Assembly (NCBI GenBank): GCA_900766055.1
Contig: CAAFTZ010000176.1
Coordinates: 1 to 48,521, forward strand
From: an uncultured Parasutterella sp.
GTDB taxonomy: Bacteria; Pseudomonadota; Gammaproteobacteria; Burkholderiales; Burkholderiaceae_F
DNA: 48,521 nucleotides
Direction: 5' to 3'
A program made the position numbers and the translations under genes. The notes under the pieces were generated by a model that saw only the letters and a list, made by a program, of their open reading frames with translations, made no database searches and was not told where the DNA came from. Shown here piece after piece: positions 15,880-24,154 of this stretch (position 1 is its first letter; every line of letters begins with the position of its first letter).

Positions 15880-17937
15880 TTAGCTGATTTCTACCGTTGT
15901 CGTGATCGAGGTTATCCGGAGCGGCAGTGGTAAAGACTGCCGGATATAGACTTGGCCCTCATCGCTCCATTTAGGCTTGATCTGCAAGTCATAGATACCG
16001 GAGCGCAAGTTCGGCGGGTATCCAGGAAGCTCGGTCGCCCGCGGCTGCATGTGATAGAGCTTTTCAAAGCTCGATCCTGTGGACACTCCGGAGGATTCGT
16101 TAAGCCGTAACGTGACCTCCGTAATATTTTTACGGTGAGAGGTGCCGTAGGACATATCGTTAAGTTGAAGGTGGATCGGGAGCGTAACCATGTCGGAGTC
16201 GTATTGCAGGCCGACGTAAACCGTCGAGGCCTCATCCTCCAGCACAACTTTCCCGCTGACGACCTTCTGATCCGGCACGACGTAGCCGTCTGCCAAGATG
16301 GAAACAGTCTCGCCTTCCAGCCAGGAGAGTCCGGTGATCGTTGTAGTCGGGTTGCCTTGGTAGAAACCTGCGCAGTCAACGTAACAGGATTCCGCTCTTG
16401 AGGACGACTGCACCTCATGCATGCGCTCGATAAATCGGACCGTCTGCCCGTTGATCCTGCGGCAGGTAACGACATACGGGATGTCCTCGTAGCCCTCGGA
16501 GACAACCGTCACGGACTCGAAACTGCCGCGAGTCTCGATTGTGGAGAAGGCTCCGATCTGCTGCTCCGGAATATAGGTGAAGGCCACCAATACGCCGTCG
16601 CTGGAGACTGACCAAATAATCGGATTCGGCGCCTTGGAATAGTCAAGGTCGATCACGGTTTTATGATCGAATAAGTGCGGCGCTCTCAGACACAAGTCCC
16701 CGGAAATAAATCCGCCGCGCTCGTACGAGTATCCCATCTCACGAAGGTGACCGCCGCGGGCCGCGGCGTACACGCAGGCCGAATTTACGACCACGGGGTT
16801 GACCGAGCTTGCACCCTCTGCGTTCTGCGCCTTAAAGCTGATAGAGTCGGGCGTCAAGGCGTCCGTGTCCGTCGTGCCCACTACCCAGCATCCTGAGGCC
16901 GTGAGCAGAATAAGACGGGACAGCGGGACCAGGTGGCGAATGCGGTTGACGTCTCGTGCATAGATTCGGGCCGAGATTCGATCGGTCGCCCGCACCGGTA
17001 AGTGATACGCCATGGAGTTCTCACTGCCTGCGGCCGTCATCCAAATATATTGCGGCTTGGTACGCGTGCCGGCAAAAATCTTGCGTTGGTCAAAATAAGA
17101 AACCGTCCCCGGATATCCGGACGCGATTTCGGAGTCGTACCGCGGCGGTGTGATACCTGAGTCCGGAGAGATTGCATCGTCGATAATCGAGGTCTCGGAC
17201 GTCTGGCCGATATAGCTGTAGACGCCGCCGACGTTGCGATACACACGATACATAGCAGCGCCCGGGACGGCATTCCAGGTGAGCGTGTTGTAAGCGCCGT
17301 CCGCAAAAGGATTACAGTTGATCTCGACGGTGGCCGACAACGGGCTTTCCTCTGAAGCGTCAGCGTTCAAAGCCGTGACACCATACTTCCGCTTAAAAAG
17401 CCCTTTATTCTTTTCTTCCACATCCGGACCGATTGTCTGCGTCACGGCCAGGCCCGTAGGTGCTGACAGCGTGGTATTAAAGTTCACGTTCTCCAGGCGC
17501 CAGTCAGTCGCGCCGTGGCGCCTCAGAGTTTTGGTCGGATAGTTGATATGCGCGATTGTGATGACGTCAATACTCTGGACGAAACTCAGCTCGAAAAGGT
17601 CGGCCTCCTCATACGGGGTCGTAATTTCATACGGCGCATTACCGGACATCAGGGTCTGTTTGTGCGTGTGGAAGCGGATGTATTTGTGACCGACCTCCAG
17701 CACCATTGTCTGATCGAGCGAAAAAAGGAACGAGATCAGGCGGCATTTTTTATCCGAGTATTTCGTATGCGCCACGTACTCAAAGCCCGGGCGCCGGAAG
17801 ACCGGGCCCTGAGGCTCGACGATAAAATTCTTGCACTTGGCCAGGCCCGTCTGATTCTTAGCGTCATCTACACGGGCATACATGGTATTAGAGATTTCGC
17901 CGCCGCCGAAAGAGTTTCTAAAAATTCTGACTGCCAT
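15880..17937 (-). CDS. Tail tubular protein B-like (podovirus tail nozzle)
   Basis: The 685 residues open with RIFRNSFGGGEISNTMYARV and NFIVEPQGPVFRRPGFEYV, the hallmark start of podovirus tail tube/stabilisation proteins: the strand with GGxxS, then a tract about retained contacts and an RRPG motif. The remainder is beta-rich. It starts inside the stop of the tail tube A gene (TAATG). It should form the distal nozzle of the short tail. Confidence 0.87.
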   Translation of the reverse strand: MAVRIFRNSFGGGEISNTMYARVDDAKNQTGLAKCKNFIVEPQGPVFRRPGFEYVAHTKYSDKKCRLISFLFSLDQTMVLEVGHKYIRFHTHKQTLMSGNAPYEITTPYEEADLFELSFVQSIDVITIAHINYPTKTLRRHGATDWRLENVNFNTTLSAPTGLAVTQTIGPDVEEKNKGLFKRKYGVTALNADASEESPLSATVEINCNPFADGAYNTLTWNAVPGAAMYRVYRNVGGVYSYIGQTSETSIIDDAISPDSGITPPRYDSEIASGYPGTVSYFDQRKIFAGTRTKPQYIWMTAAGSENSMAYHLPVRATDRISARIYARDVNRIRHLVPLSRLILLTASGCWVVGTTDTDALTPDSISFKAQNAEGASSVNPVVVNSACVYAAARGGHLREMGYSYERGGFISGDLCLRAPHLFDHKTVIDLDYSKAPNPIIWSVSSDGVLVAFTYIPEQQIGAFSTIETRGSFESVTVVSEGYEDIPYVVTCRRINGQTVRFIERMHEVQSSSRAESCYVDCAGFYQGNPTTTITGLSWLEGETVSILADGYVVPDQKVVSGKVVLEDEASTVYVGLQYDSDMVTLPIHLQLNDMSYGTSHRKNITEVTLRLNESSGVSTGSSFEKLYHMQPRATELPGYPPNLRSGIYDLQIKPKWSDEGQVYIRQSLPLPLRITSITTTVEIS

Positions 17938-18551
17938 TACACAAACCTCGCTCTAAGTTGTGCCGCTAAATACTTCGGATGCTGGTGGGCGCTCTTTTTT
18001 GCGTCCCGTGTTTTGGCCTTGCTCAAGGCGTCTTCCGCATACTTGAGATACTTGTCCGCACTCTGATTCTTAACCAGGGCGCCGGCAAGGTAAGCCGCCA
18101 ATCGCATAACGAGGGCCTCAGTGAAGTAGCCCGGAAACATCTGCGGATTGTTCACGTAACGCGTATAGACGATCACGGCGTCCTTAACGTCTGTCAGTAA
18201 GAATATGGAGTTTTCGCTTTCGCGATATTCGATCTCGTAGGGCAGTGTAGTCTGCCAGGGTTGGCCGCCTGTGCAGTAAAGCCCCACAACACACATGCAG
18301 TCGCTTGGCAAAGAATATCCATAGCTCCACGGGTACATCGTTCTATCAAGCTCCACGTACTGCGGCGGCTTGTAGCGGCTCTGGGCAAAGCTCCAGTTAA
18401 ATTGCTCCAGCAGGTAACGCAGTGCCATCGGGTAGTAGGCCGCGCACTGTTCGGAGTATTGCGTGCCGTCCGGAGGATCGATAGACGTAATGTTTGAGTC
18501 CGCACCGAGCTGAGACAGTGCGGCATTGCAGATTTCGATTTGATTAGCCAT
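17937..18551 (-). CDS. Tail tubular protein A-like (tail adaptor)
   Basis: About 204 residues beginning MANQIEICNAALSQLGADSN. The motif of an Ile-Cys-Asn-x-Ala-Leu-x-x-x-Gly start, then ALRYLLEQFNWSFAQSR at about 40-58, is typical of podovirus gp11-type adaptors between portal and nozzle. The ATG at 18551 is preferred over one at 18590 because the extra 13 residues would be translated through a terminator hairpin and are not family-like. No strong ribosome site is visible before it, and a terminator lies directly upstream. Confidence 0.85.
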   Translation of the reverse strand: MANQIEICNAALSQLGADSNITSIDPPDGTQYSEQCAAYYPMALRYLLEQFNWSFAQSRYKPPQYVELDRTMYPWSYGYSLPSDCMCVVGLYCTGGQPWQTTLPYEIEYRESENSIFLLTDVKDAVIVYTRYVNNPQMFPGYFTEALVMRLAAYLAGALVKNQSADKYLKYAEDALSKAKTRDAKKSAHQHPKYLAAQLRARFV

Positions 18552-18579
18552 ATAAATAAAGGCGGGTTTTATGCCCGCC
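18551..18579 (-). terminator. Intrinsic terminator after the capsid genes
   Basis: On the minus strand GGCGGG, a 7-base loop, CCCGCC and then TTTATTTATA form a classic hairpin with a T-rich tail. The tail runs into the ATG of the tail tube A gene. It probably lowers read-through from the highly expressed capsid genes into tail genes. Confidence 0.75.
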
Positions 18580-18612
18580 TCCTCCGACAAATTTTCGGTT
18601 GTTTACTGCTGA

Positions 18613-19050
18613 TTAGCTGTCACCGCCGGCTGCCGCAGTTACCTTTTCAGTACGGAACTCCCAGCCCTCGCCTTCTTTGACCTGGCCGAGCTTGTAGTCG
18701 TTGCCGATCCAGGCCGTGACGGTGCCTGCCGTGACGCTTGTCGGGACGGTCACGATACGCAGGTAGCGTCTGTGCTCGAAGGGGAGTCCCACCACAATCA
18801 GATTCTTGAGCTCAGTGGGCGTGAATGCCTTAGATGTTGCGACAGTGGCAAAAGTAGAGTTATCAGCCGAGTCCTCAATCTTGAAGGCCAGGCTGGTGCC
18901 GGCCACGCCGCTTGCGGAGATACAAAGCGCCATCTTGTGACCGTTGACACCAGACTCTACCAGGGTGGAGCCGAAGTCTAAGCCGGACGAAGTAAAGGCG
19001 GTTTTGGCCTCCTTTTTGTCGGCAAGCATCATCTTAATATCGAAAACCAT
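18613..19050 (-). CDS. Bbp16-like capsid cement protein
   Basis: A 145-residue beta-rich protein directly downstream of the capsid gene. It begins MVFDIKMMLADKKEAKTAFT and contains DFGSTLVESGVNGHKMALCI and FEHRRYLRIV, a layout I associate with the jelly-roll cement protein Bbp16 of Bordetella phage BPP-1, which decorates and stabilises the head. A strong AGGAGG site suggests high expression. Confidence 0.78.
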   Translation of the reverse strand: MVFDIKMMLADKKEAKTAFTSSGLDFGSTLVESGVNGHKMALCISASGVAGTSLAFKIEDSADNSTFATVATSKAFTPTELKNLIVVGLPFEHRRYLRIVTVPTSVTAGTVTAWIGNDYKLGQVKEGEGWEFRTEKVTAAAGGDS

Positions 19051-19061
19051 AACGCCTCCTA

Positions 19062-20105
19062 TTAGGAAATTGTGATCGCGGATTCGCTTGCGTTAAGCAC
19101 GTCCGTGCCGTACTGATAGATCGGAATACCGCCGAAGGACAACATCCCCTCGCGCTTGCCGAACGTCTTGTATTCAAGCGTGTACTTCGTCTTCTCAAGG
19201 AGCTGCAGATCATAGATCATGCCGACCTGGTCCGTACAGTAGATACCGACATGAGAGAAGTCGTCGGTGCGCAGGCGGTGGCGAGCTTCCACGAACAACT
19301 TCAAGAGGTCAGCTGCGCCCTTGGCCGTAGTGATCTTGGATGTGTCCACGTTAGCGATACGGACAATGTTTTCCGGATTACCTGCGAATACGCCGAGGTC
19401 ATAGCCAAACTCGGTTACGTAGGCTGGGAACATCTTGCCGTTGGCGTCCGGAACATAGATCGGAGATTTCTGAACTTCGACGGAGATACCTGCTGCACCG
19501 CCGTTTTCCGGGAAGAAAAGAGTCATTTCTTCAGGATGCCAGTTAACGAAGTAAATCGAAGTGAGTGTGCTCGTGGTGCCGCTGGCCACAGTGCCGCCGG
19601 CGTCAATGATGGAGTTCTTCCAGGCGCCGTTATCTTTGTCCGGCAAAACGATATTTGCCAGGCCTAAGCAGTCTCTCGGGTCCTTATCAGGATTGCCCTG
19701 GAAGACGCGTTTAACCATGCCGCGGGTTAAGCCGCGAGTAAACATTTGGTCCTTGCGGGCGCGATACGGTGCACGATCTTTCTCCGGCATTCTTTCAAGC
19801 TGGAGCTTACCGATCACGGAGCGGTCGCGGGCAATGCAGGACGGATAACGTACCGCGCGGCCGGTCGGGGTGGATGCATCCCAGCCTTCGTTAATACCGA
19901 CGAGCTGGCCTTCCGGATATTTATCCGCCAGTGTGCCTTTCATGCCTTGACCGTCGTTGCCGCGAACCATGGTGGCGCGGTCGAAAAACGGCTGATAATC
20001 TCGGACCGTCTGAATGAAAACTTTCTTTGCTACGTCGCTGTCCGGAACGAGCGACTGCCATTCGGCCATCGTGACGGGCGTCATGCCGCTAAATACGTCT
20101 GCCAT
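19062..20105 (-). CDS. Major capsid protein
   Basis: A 347-residue protein between scaffold and cement genes. It has a helical N terminus (SDVAKKVFIQTVRDYQPFFD), a loop rich in Gly and Arg (about 45-120) and a beta-rich C-terminal half ending YQYGTDVLNASESAITIS, consistent with an HK97-fold shell protein of the BPP-1 (Bbp17) group. Length is normal for podovirus capsids. A GGGAG ribosome site precedes the start. The identification rests on sequence character plus position. Confidence 0.85.
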   Translation of the reverse strand: MADVFSGMTPVTMAEWQSLVPDSDVAKKVFIQTVRDYQPFFDRATMVRGNDGQGMKGTLADKYPEGQLVGINEGWDASTPTGRAVRYPSCIARDRSVIGKLQLERMPEKDRAPYRARKDQMFTRGLTRGMVKRVFQGNPDKDPRDCLGLANIVLPDKDNGAWKNSIIDAGGTVASGTTSTLTSIYFVNWHPEEMTLFFPENGGAAGISVEVQKSPIYVPDANGKMFPAYVTEFGYDLGVFAGNPENIVRIANVDTSKITTAKGAADLLKLFVEARHRLRTDDFSHVGIYCTDQVGMIYDLQLLEKTKYTLEYKTFGKREGMLSFGGIPIYQYGTDVLNASESAITIS

Positions 20106-20120
20106 TTTTACTCTCCCAAA

Positions 20121-20861
20121 TTAACCATAAATGTCTTGAGGTGTGATTGCTCCGGATACCCTGCCTTTGGGCGGAGTATCTTCGCTGATTGCCGCGCCGA
20201 CTCTTGCTAGGAGTTTGATAAAGCCGGGATGCGAGCCGATAGGCAGCGAGAACAGTTCTGCGACATCAGCGTCATAGTTGCCGTCGGCGCCTTTGCCGAA
20301 GCGGTCTCTGACCTTAATGGCGCGCTGGATAGAGGCGTCGTAATTAGAGCCGCCGATTTCGGCGTCCTTCTTAGCCTTGTCCAGCCACTGGCCGCTGACC
20401 TTGTTAATAAACTCAACCTGCTGAGAAACCATCACGGGCGTGATCGCATCGATCACGGACTGGGCCTTTTCTTGCGAGAGGTTGAGTTTTTTGGCGATAC
20501 CCTTAAAGGAGTCGACCACTGCGCTATTGAGCTCTACACCTTCGGGTGCTTTGAAGTCGGCATAACTTTCAGGTGCCGCATCCTCTTTCGCTTCCTGCTT
20601 CTGTCCTTCCTGACCTTCGGCCTTCTTGGCGTCGTCTGCCTCGGGCTTAATCTCAAGCGGGTTGCTTACCGTTTGAGCGGCCTTAGTTTCGGGCGCCGGA
20701 GAAGTTTCAGTCTTCTCAGTACCGGTCTCCTTTTCAGTCGGAGTGGTGGTCTGAGAAGACTGCCCCTGGTCCAAAGGAGAAGACTGTTGTTCATTCTGCG
20801 AAGGAGGTACTAACGTCTCCTGACTGGTGTTTTGGGAGCCGCTGTCATTTTCTGTACTCAT
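20121..20861 (-). CDS. Capsid scaffolding protein
   Basis: A 246-residue protein. Residues 1-100 are disordered and rich in Ser, Thr, Gln, Glu and Pro; residues about 105-180 are helical (FKGIAKKLNLSQEKAQSVID), and the C terminus is compact (VSGAITPQDIYG). This layout with an upstream portal block and a downstream capsid gene is that of a podovirus scaffold. Its start overlaps the preceding gene by 17 bases. Confidence 0.8.
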   Translation of the reverse strand: MSTENDSGSQNTSQETLVPPSQNEQQSSPLDQGQSSQTTTPTEKETGTEKTETSPAPETKAAQTVSNPLEIKPEADDAKKAEGQEGQKQEAKEDAAPESYADFKAPEGVELNSAVVDSFKGIAKKLNLSQEKAQSVIDAITPVMVSQQVEFINKVSGQWLDKAKKDAEIGGSNYDASIQRAIKVRDRFGKGADGNYDADVAELFSLPIGSHPGFIKLLARVGAAISEDTPPKGRVSGAITPQDIYG

Positions 20862-21168
20862 CCGATATCTTCCTTATCTCGGTGTATTGTTCCGGGCAAT
20901 AGGCCATGACGTAGCTCAGCACGACAAGGCCGAAGGTTTTCTTTCCCTCTTTGTTCGCCATCGTCAAGGCGTTGGTGTCAAAAGAGGAGGAGAACAAGGC
21001 GCAGTCGGAAAAGATTTTGTTAAACACTATCTTTCCGTCCCGCGTGCCCAGAAGGCGGATGAGAGACTCTTTAAAAGCCTCTTCAAAGCTCGCTTTCTGC
21101 GCTTCTCGTTCTTGTCTTTCTTCCTTGAGCTTCGCTTCGTCAAACGGATTGCGAATCTTTCCTGACAT
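20845..21168 (-). CDS. Bbp19-like small phage protein
   Basis: A 107-residue protein between portal and scaffold. The core IRLLGTRDGKIVFNKIF and TNALTMANKEGKKTFGLVVL with a final PEQYTEIRK resembles the small conserved Bbp19-type protein found at this place in BPP-1-like phages. Function is unknown; its place suggests head assembly. The start codon overlaps the -10-like TTAAAT that follows the late element at 21190. Confidence 0.7.
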   Translation of the reverse strand: MSGKIRNPFDEAKLKEERQEREAQKASFEEAFKESLIRLLGTRDGKIVFNKIFSDCALFSSSFDTNALTMANKEGKKTFGLVVLSYVMAYCPEQYTEIRKISDEYRK

Positions 21169-21189
21169 TTAAAACCTTCAATAAAAATC

Positions 21190-21199
21190 AATGCGCACT
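21190..21199 (-). promoter_or_regulatory. Late-region element AGTGCGCATT, copy 3
   Basis: Lies 3 bases after the portal stop and 21 bases before the next ATG. The sequence 18 bases downstream of GCGCAT is TTAAAT, which overlaps the ATG of the Bbp19-like gene, so if this were a promoter it would not serve that gene normally. This copy argues for caution about the promoter reading. Confidence 0.45.
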
Positions 21200-21202
21200 T
21201 TT

Positions 21203-22891
21203 TTACTGCCCCATCTCGGCCTGGAGCGCCTCGACGGCCTGACCCGCCATGGTGTCGCCGCCCGCGGCGACCTTGCCCAACTTGCTCAAGGCGTCCACGC
21301 CCTGCTGCGCCTGTTCCTGCTGCGCCATCTGCTGTTGCTGCTGAGCTCTCTGCTGCTGAATCTGCTGCACCTCTTCGTCCGAGCGCAGTAAGCTCGGGCT
21401 CACGCCTTTCTTGTCGAAAATGATCTTGATCGCGTTATCCAGATTGATGCGGTCAAGCACCGACGGGTCAACTTGCGCCAGCTGGCAGACTTGCGTAATG
21501 GCCTCCATGTCGGTGTTGGCCTGGACCTCTTTCTGAGATCGGGCAAGCATGGAGGTGTACTCAATGTTTAACTCAGTGCCCTGGAGCTCCTGGGGCGGAG
21601 GCGGAAAAACTCCGGCGCGGGAGAGGATCGAGAAAATGCGGCCGATAAAAGGATTCAGAACCTCGTTGTTGAACCGAGACAAAATCGGTCCGAGCATGAT
21701 GAGTTTTTCCTCCTGGAGTCTCGCCACAGCGGTCGCGGTCATGCGCGCGATCTCGGCCTGGTTGGAGAGCATGAGGAAAAGGTCGGTAAAGAATGCCGCC
21801 TTGATTCTGCCTTGAACTTCTTGGATGTCCACGGTGATCGGGTTGATGTTTCCGACCGCAGTGGTGGCGTTATTCGACTGACTGCCGTTGGTCGGCATGT
21901 CTACAAAACTTAAGCCTCCGGGCGCGAAGTCCAGCTCGGCGTCCTTGGCCGACGTCGGCAGAAGTCTCGGAGGATCGACGATCAAGTCAATCGCATTGCC
22001 CTTTTGCATCTGCTCGTGCTTGAGCTGGCGCACGTCGCCGAGCGCGGTCATGCCGGGAGATTCACAGGAATATGTATCAGTCGAGATTGCTCCCCAGCGG
22101 CCGACGATCGCCGGAAATTCGTTGTATCCGGACTCCAGCAGAATGGAATGCTCATCGCTGTCGGCGTCGACCAACATGTGCACGGCCCTAAAGGGCATGT
22201 TCTTGTTGTCTTGCTTGGTAATGTCGCGATCGTATCTTGGCTCAATGGCATGGATGACAGCTTTCTCTTGGTCGTACTGGCGTTGGTCATAGAGCGCCTT
22301 AATGCCGCGCGGGACATTCTCATAGCCATACTGCTGAACGATTTGCGCGACCGTCATCATCAGCTCGCGATACAGAGTATCCGGAATGCCCTTATGGTTG
22401 CAGGCGATCGCATACTCGCCGATTGTGAACGGGTAGCAGTAAAAGCCACGCTCATCATCCTCCTGAATCATCATGGCGGCCGTGCCGTAGAGACTGACCT
22501 CAAGCCAGAAGTGATGTAGGCTTTGGTAGGCGTTCGTTCTCGATAGGCCCATGTAGATGACTTGAGACACATCCGCAAGCCATTGTTTCACGGCCGGGGA
22601 CTCATCTAGTGTGGGACTGCCGGTCGTGAGATAAAACCACTGCTGGCTAGGGTCCGTAAGTCCGGACATCAATCCGGAGGACAATAGGTTGCTGGCGCCG
22701 GTAGCCGTATTGTCGAAAATCTCATTGAAGCGTTCGCGCGCCTCGTTCTTCGGTCCGCGCAGCAGGAATTTGCCTGTTGCCGGGCGAATATGCGTGGCGA
22801 TACTTTTCCACTGCGGGATAAAGGGATCGCGCTCCGTCTTGAGCTTTTGCCAGCGCGACAGGATGTGCGCACGTAATTCCTTCTTGTCCAT
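21203..22891 (-). CDS. Portal protein (podovirus head-tail connector)
   Basis: The 562 residues match the podovirus head-to-tail connector family: KWxxIATHIRPATGKF near residue 25-38, NTATGASNLLSSGLMSGLTD at about 65-85 and WFYLTTGSP after it, then long helices. The C-terminal 40 residues are Gln-rich (IQQQRAQQQQQMAQQEQAQQ), a common barrel-end feature of connectors. It forms the dodecameric ring for packaging and tail attachment. Neighbours upstream are virion-associated small genes and the terminase. Confidence 0.93.
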   Translation of the reverse strand: MDKKELRAHILSRWQKLKTERDPFIPQWKSIATHIRPATGKFLLRGPKNEARERFNEIFDNTATGASNLLSSGLMSGLTDPSQQWFYLTTGSPTLDESPAVKQWLADVSQVIYMGLSRTNAYQSLHHFWLEVSLYGTAAMMIQEDDERGFYCYPFTIGEYAIACNHKGIPDTLYRELMMTVAQIVQQYGYENVPRGIKALYDQRQYDQEKAVIHAIEPRYDRDITKQDNKNMPFRAVHMLVDADSDEHSILLESGYNEFPAIVGRWGAISTDTYSCESPGMTALGDVRQLKHEQMQKGNAIDLIVDPPRLLPTSAKDAELDFAPGGLSFVDMPTNGSQSNNATTAVGNINPITVDIQEVQGRIKAAFFTDLFLMLSNQAEIARMTATAVARLQEEKLIMLGPILSRFNNEVLNPFIGRIFSILSRAGVFPPPPQELQGTELNIEYTSMLARSQKEVQANTDMEAITQVCQLAQVDPSVLDRINLDNAIKIIFDKKGVSPSLLRSDEEVQQIQQQRAQQQQQMAQQEQAQQGVDALSKLGKVAAGGDTMAGQAVEALQAEMGQ

Positions 22892-22904
22892 CGGTGCCTC
22901 GCTT

Positions 22905-23237
22905 TTAGGCTCCGAGCTTGTTGCCCTTGCCTAAGGTCAGATCGGAGTTATTGATGCCCTCGGGCCCTGTCAGCAGCGTCGAGCCTCCGGATGCGTTCTG
23001 ATCTAAGTTCTGCTCATAAATGCTGGAGACATCGGCCTCTTTAGCGTTCTGGCGGCGCATATCCTCGCGGGCCTTCGTCTGAGTAATCTCGTTATTGCGC
23101 TGTGCTTCCTTGGCCGCGGCCTTCTGCTGGCGGGCCTGCTTGTTGCTCGCCATAACGGAGGCGGCGGTACCTACCGCGGCCACGCCGGCACTGATTGCTA
23201 CAGCTGTAGTGGCAGAAATTGCTCCGCTCATATTCAT
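22905..23237 (-). CDS. Small virion-associated protein with N-terminal hydrophobic segment
   Basis: A 110-residue protein. Residues 3-32 are hydrophobic and Ala/Gly-rich (ATTAVAISAGVAAVGTAASV), followed by a basic, Gln-rich helix and a short Gly-rich tail with GGSTLLTGPEG. Similar small proteins next to connectors are known in this phage group and may be ejected or minor head components; I do not recognise a named family. It overlaps its upstream gene by 4 bases. Confidence 0.65.
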   Translation of the reverse strand: MNMSGAISATTAVAISAGVAAVGTAASVMASNKQARQQKAAAKEAQRNNEITQTKAREDMRRQNAKEADVSSIYEQNLDQNASGGSTLLTGPEGINNSDLTLGKGNKLGA

Positions 23238-23656
23238 TCTCCCCGTGACATTAAAAGATCGGTTTCGTCAGTAAATTCGGCCTCTGCTTCCAGGAGCGTC
23301 TTGGCCCGGGTAGCAAAGGACATGGAAATAGTGGTGTTCTCGTAGGCGACAAAAATCTGTCTGCGGCCTGCCGAGGCTCGGAAAATATGTGTGCCTTTTA
23401 AGCGGACGGTCCTGCCGCCGCAGGTCATGGCGAAGTCCCCGGTGACCATGATGACCGTCGGGATCTTGATTAAGGCGCCGGCGATCGCCACGCCTTTGGG
23501 GACTAAGCACGTGCGGCAATACATGCCGGCATGAATGAAGCTTTTGGTCTTAATCTCGACCTGGGGCGCCGCGCGCATTTCCTCGACGCCTGCGGCCATA
23601 GCCCCCAGTTCTCCGGACGTGTTGGGCGGTATTTCAGCGATTACGATTTCAGTCAT
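23234..23656 (-). CDS. Unknown beta-rich protein, possibly cupin-like
   Basis: A 140-residue protein. The centre, from AGMYCRTCLVPKGVAIAGAL through TVIMVTGDFAMTCGG to HIFRASAGRRQIFVAYENTT, alternates beta strands and glycines like a cupin or jelly-roll, with no clear metal site. It overlaps both neighbours by 4 bases, so it is tightly coupled to GNAT and the virion protein genes. Function unknown. Confidence 0.65.
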   Translation of the reverse strand: MTEIVIAEIPPNTSGELGAMAAGVEEMRAAPQVEIKTKSFIHAGMYCRTCLVPKGVAIAGALIKIPTVIMVTGDFAMTCGGRTVRLKGTHIFRASAGRRQIFVAYENTTISMSFATRAKTLLEAEAEFTDETDLLMSRGE

Positions 23657-24114
23657 GCCAGGGCCTCATAAAAAACGGTGTTCATGCGTGTAAACCTCGG
23701 GACCCTCTCGAACAAAGTCTCCAGGCGCGAGCCGCTTCTGCATCCCCAGTAGATTCCTGAGACGCCGGCGTCCTTGGCGGCTTGGCTCACTGCGTTAATG
23801 AGGCGGACCCCTGCCGTACCGAGCCGAAAGTCTTTAGACAAGAAGACCGACTCGACTGAGGCCGTCACCGTTGAGTAGTGCGGGATGACGGTCAGCACGA
23901 AAGAGCCGAATCCGACAAGCCGCTCACCGCTGAAGGCGCCGATCACTTTGAAGGCGCCGGACTCCTCGGCTTTGCGGTAATACTCGACGTTCGGCTTTTT
24001 AGGCAAAAAGGGGTTGCCTGACTCGGCCATGTACTCCGAGATCAGCTCGTCGGCGTCCGGAGCGCCGAAAACTTCCGCGACCGTTACCGGTCTAAAGGTC
24101 AATGTTTTTTCCAT
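23653..24114 (-). CDS. GNAT-family acetyltransferase
   Basis: A 153-residue protein with the layout of GCN5-related N-acetyltransferases: VGFGSFVLTVIPHYS, then a strand SVESVFLSKDFRLGTAGVRL (V[F]L...R..G.G..L acetyl-CoA loop, though the loop has RLGTAG rather than the full Q/R-x-x-G-x-G/A) and an ending FTRMNTVFYEAL. Substrate unknown. It sits between terL and portal genes, so it may modify a virion or host protein. No ribosome site is seen before the ATG; the upstream element with GACAAT would place a transcript start almost at the ATG. Confidence 0.8.
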   Translation of the reverse strand: MEKTLTFRPVTVAEVFGAPDADELISEYMAESGNPFLPKKPNVEYYRKAEESGAFKVIGAFSGERLVGFGSFVLTVIPHYSTVTASVESVFLSKDFRLGTAGVRLINAVSQAAKDAGVSGIYWGCRSGSRLETLFERVPRFTRMNTVFYEALA

Positions 24115-24143
24115 GGGCGCATTGTCGATCTCCGGACAAATTC

Positions 24144-24153
24144 AATGCGCACT
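24144..24153 (-). promoter_or_regulatory. Late-region element AGTGCGCATT, copy 2
   Basis: Begins one base after the terL stop codon and lies 30 bases before the GNAT ATG. GACAAT occurs 18 bases after GCGCAT. If it acts as a promoter, the GNAT message would be nearly leaderless, which fits the missing ribosome site. Confidence 0.5.
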
Positions 24154-24154
24154 T

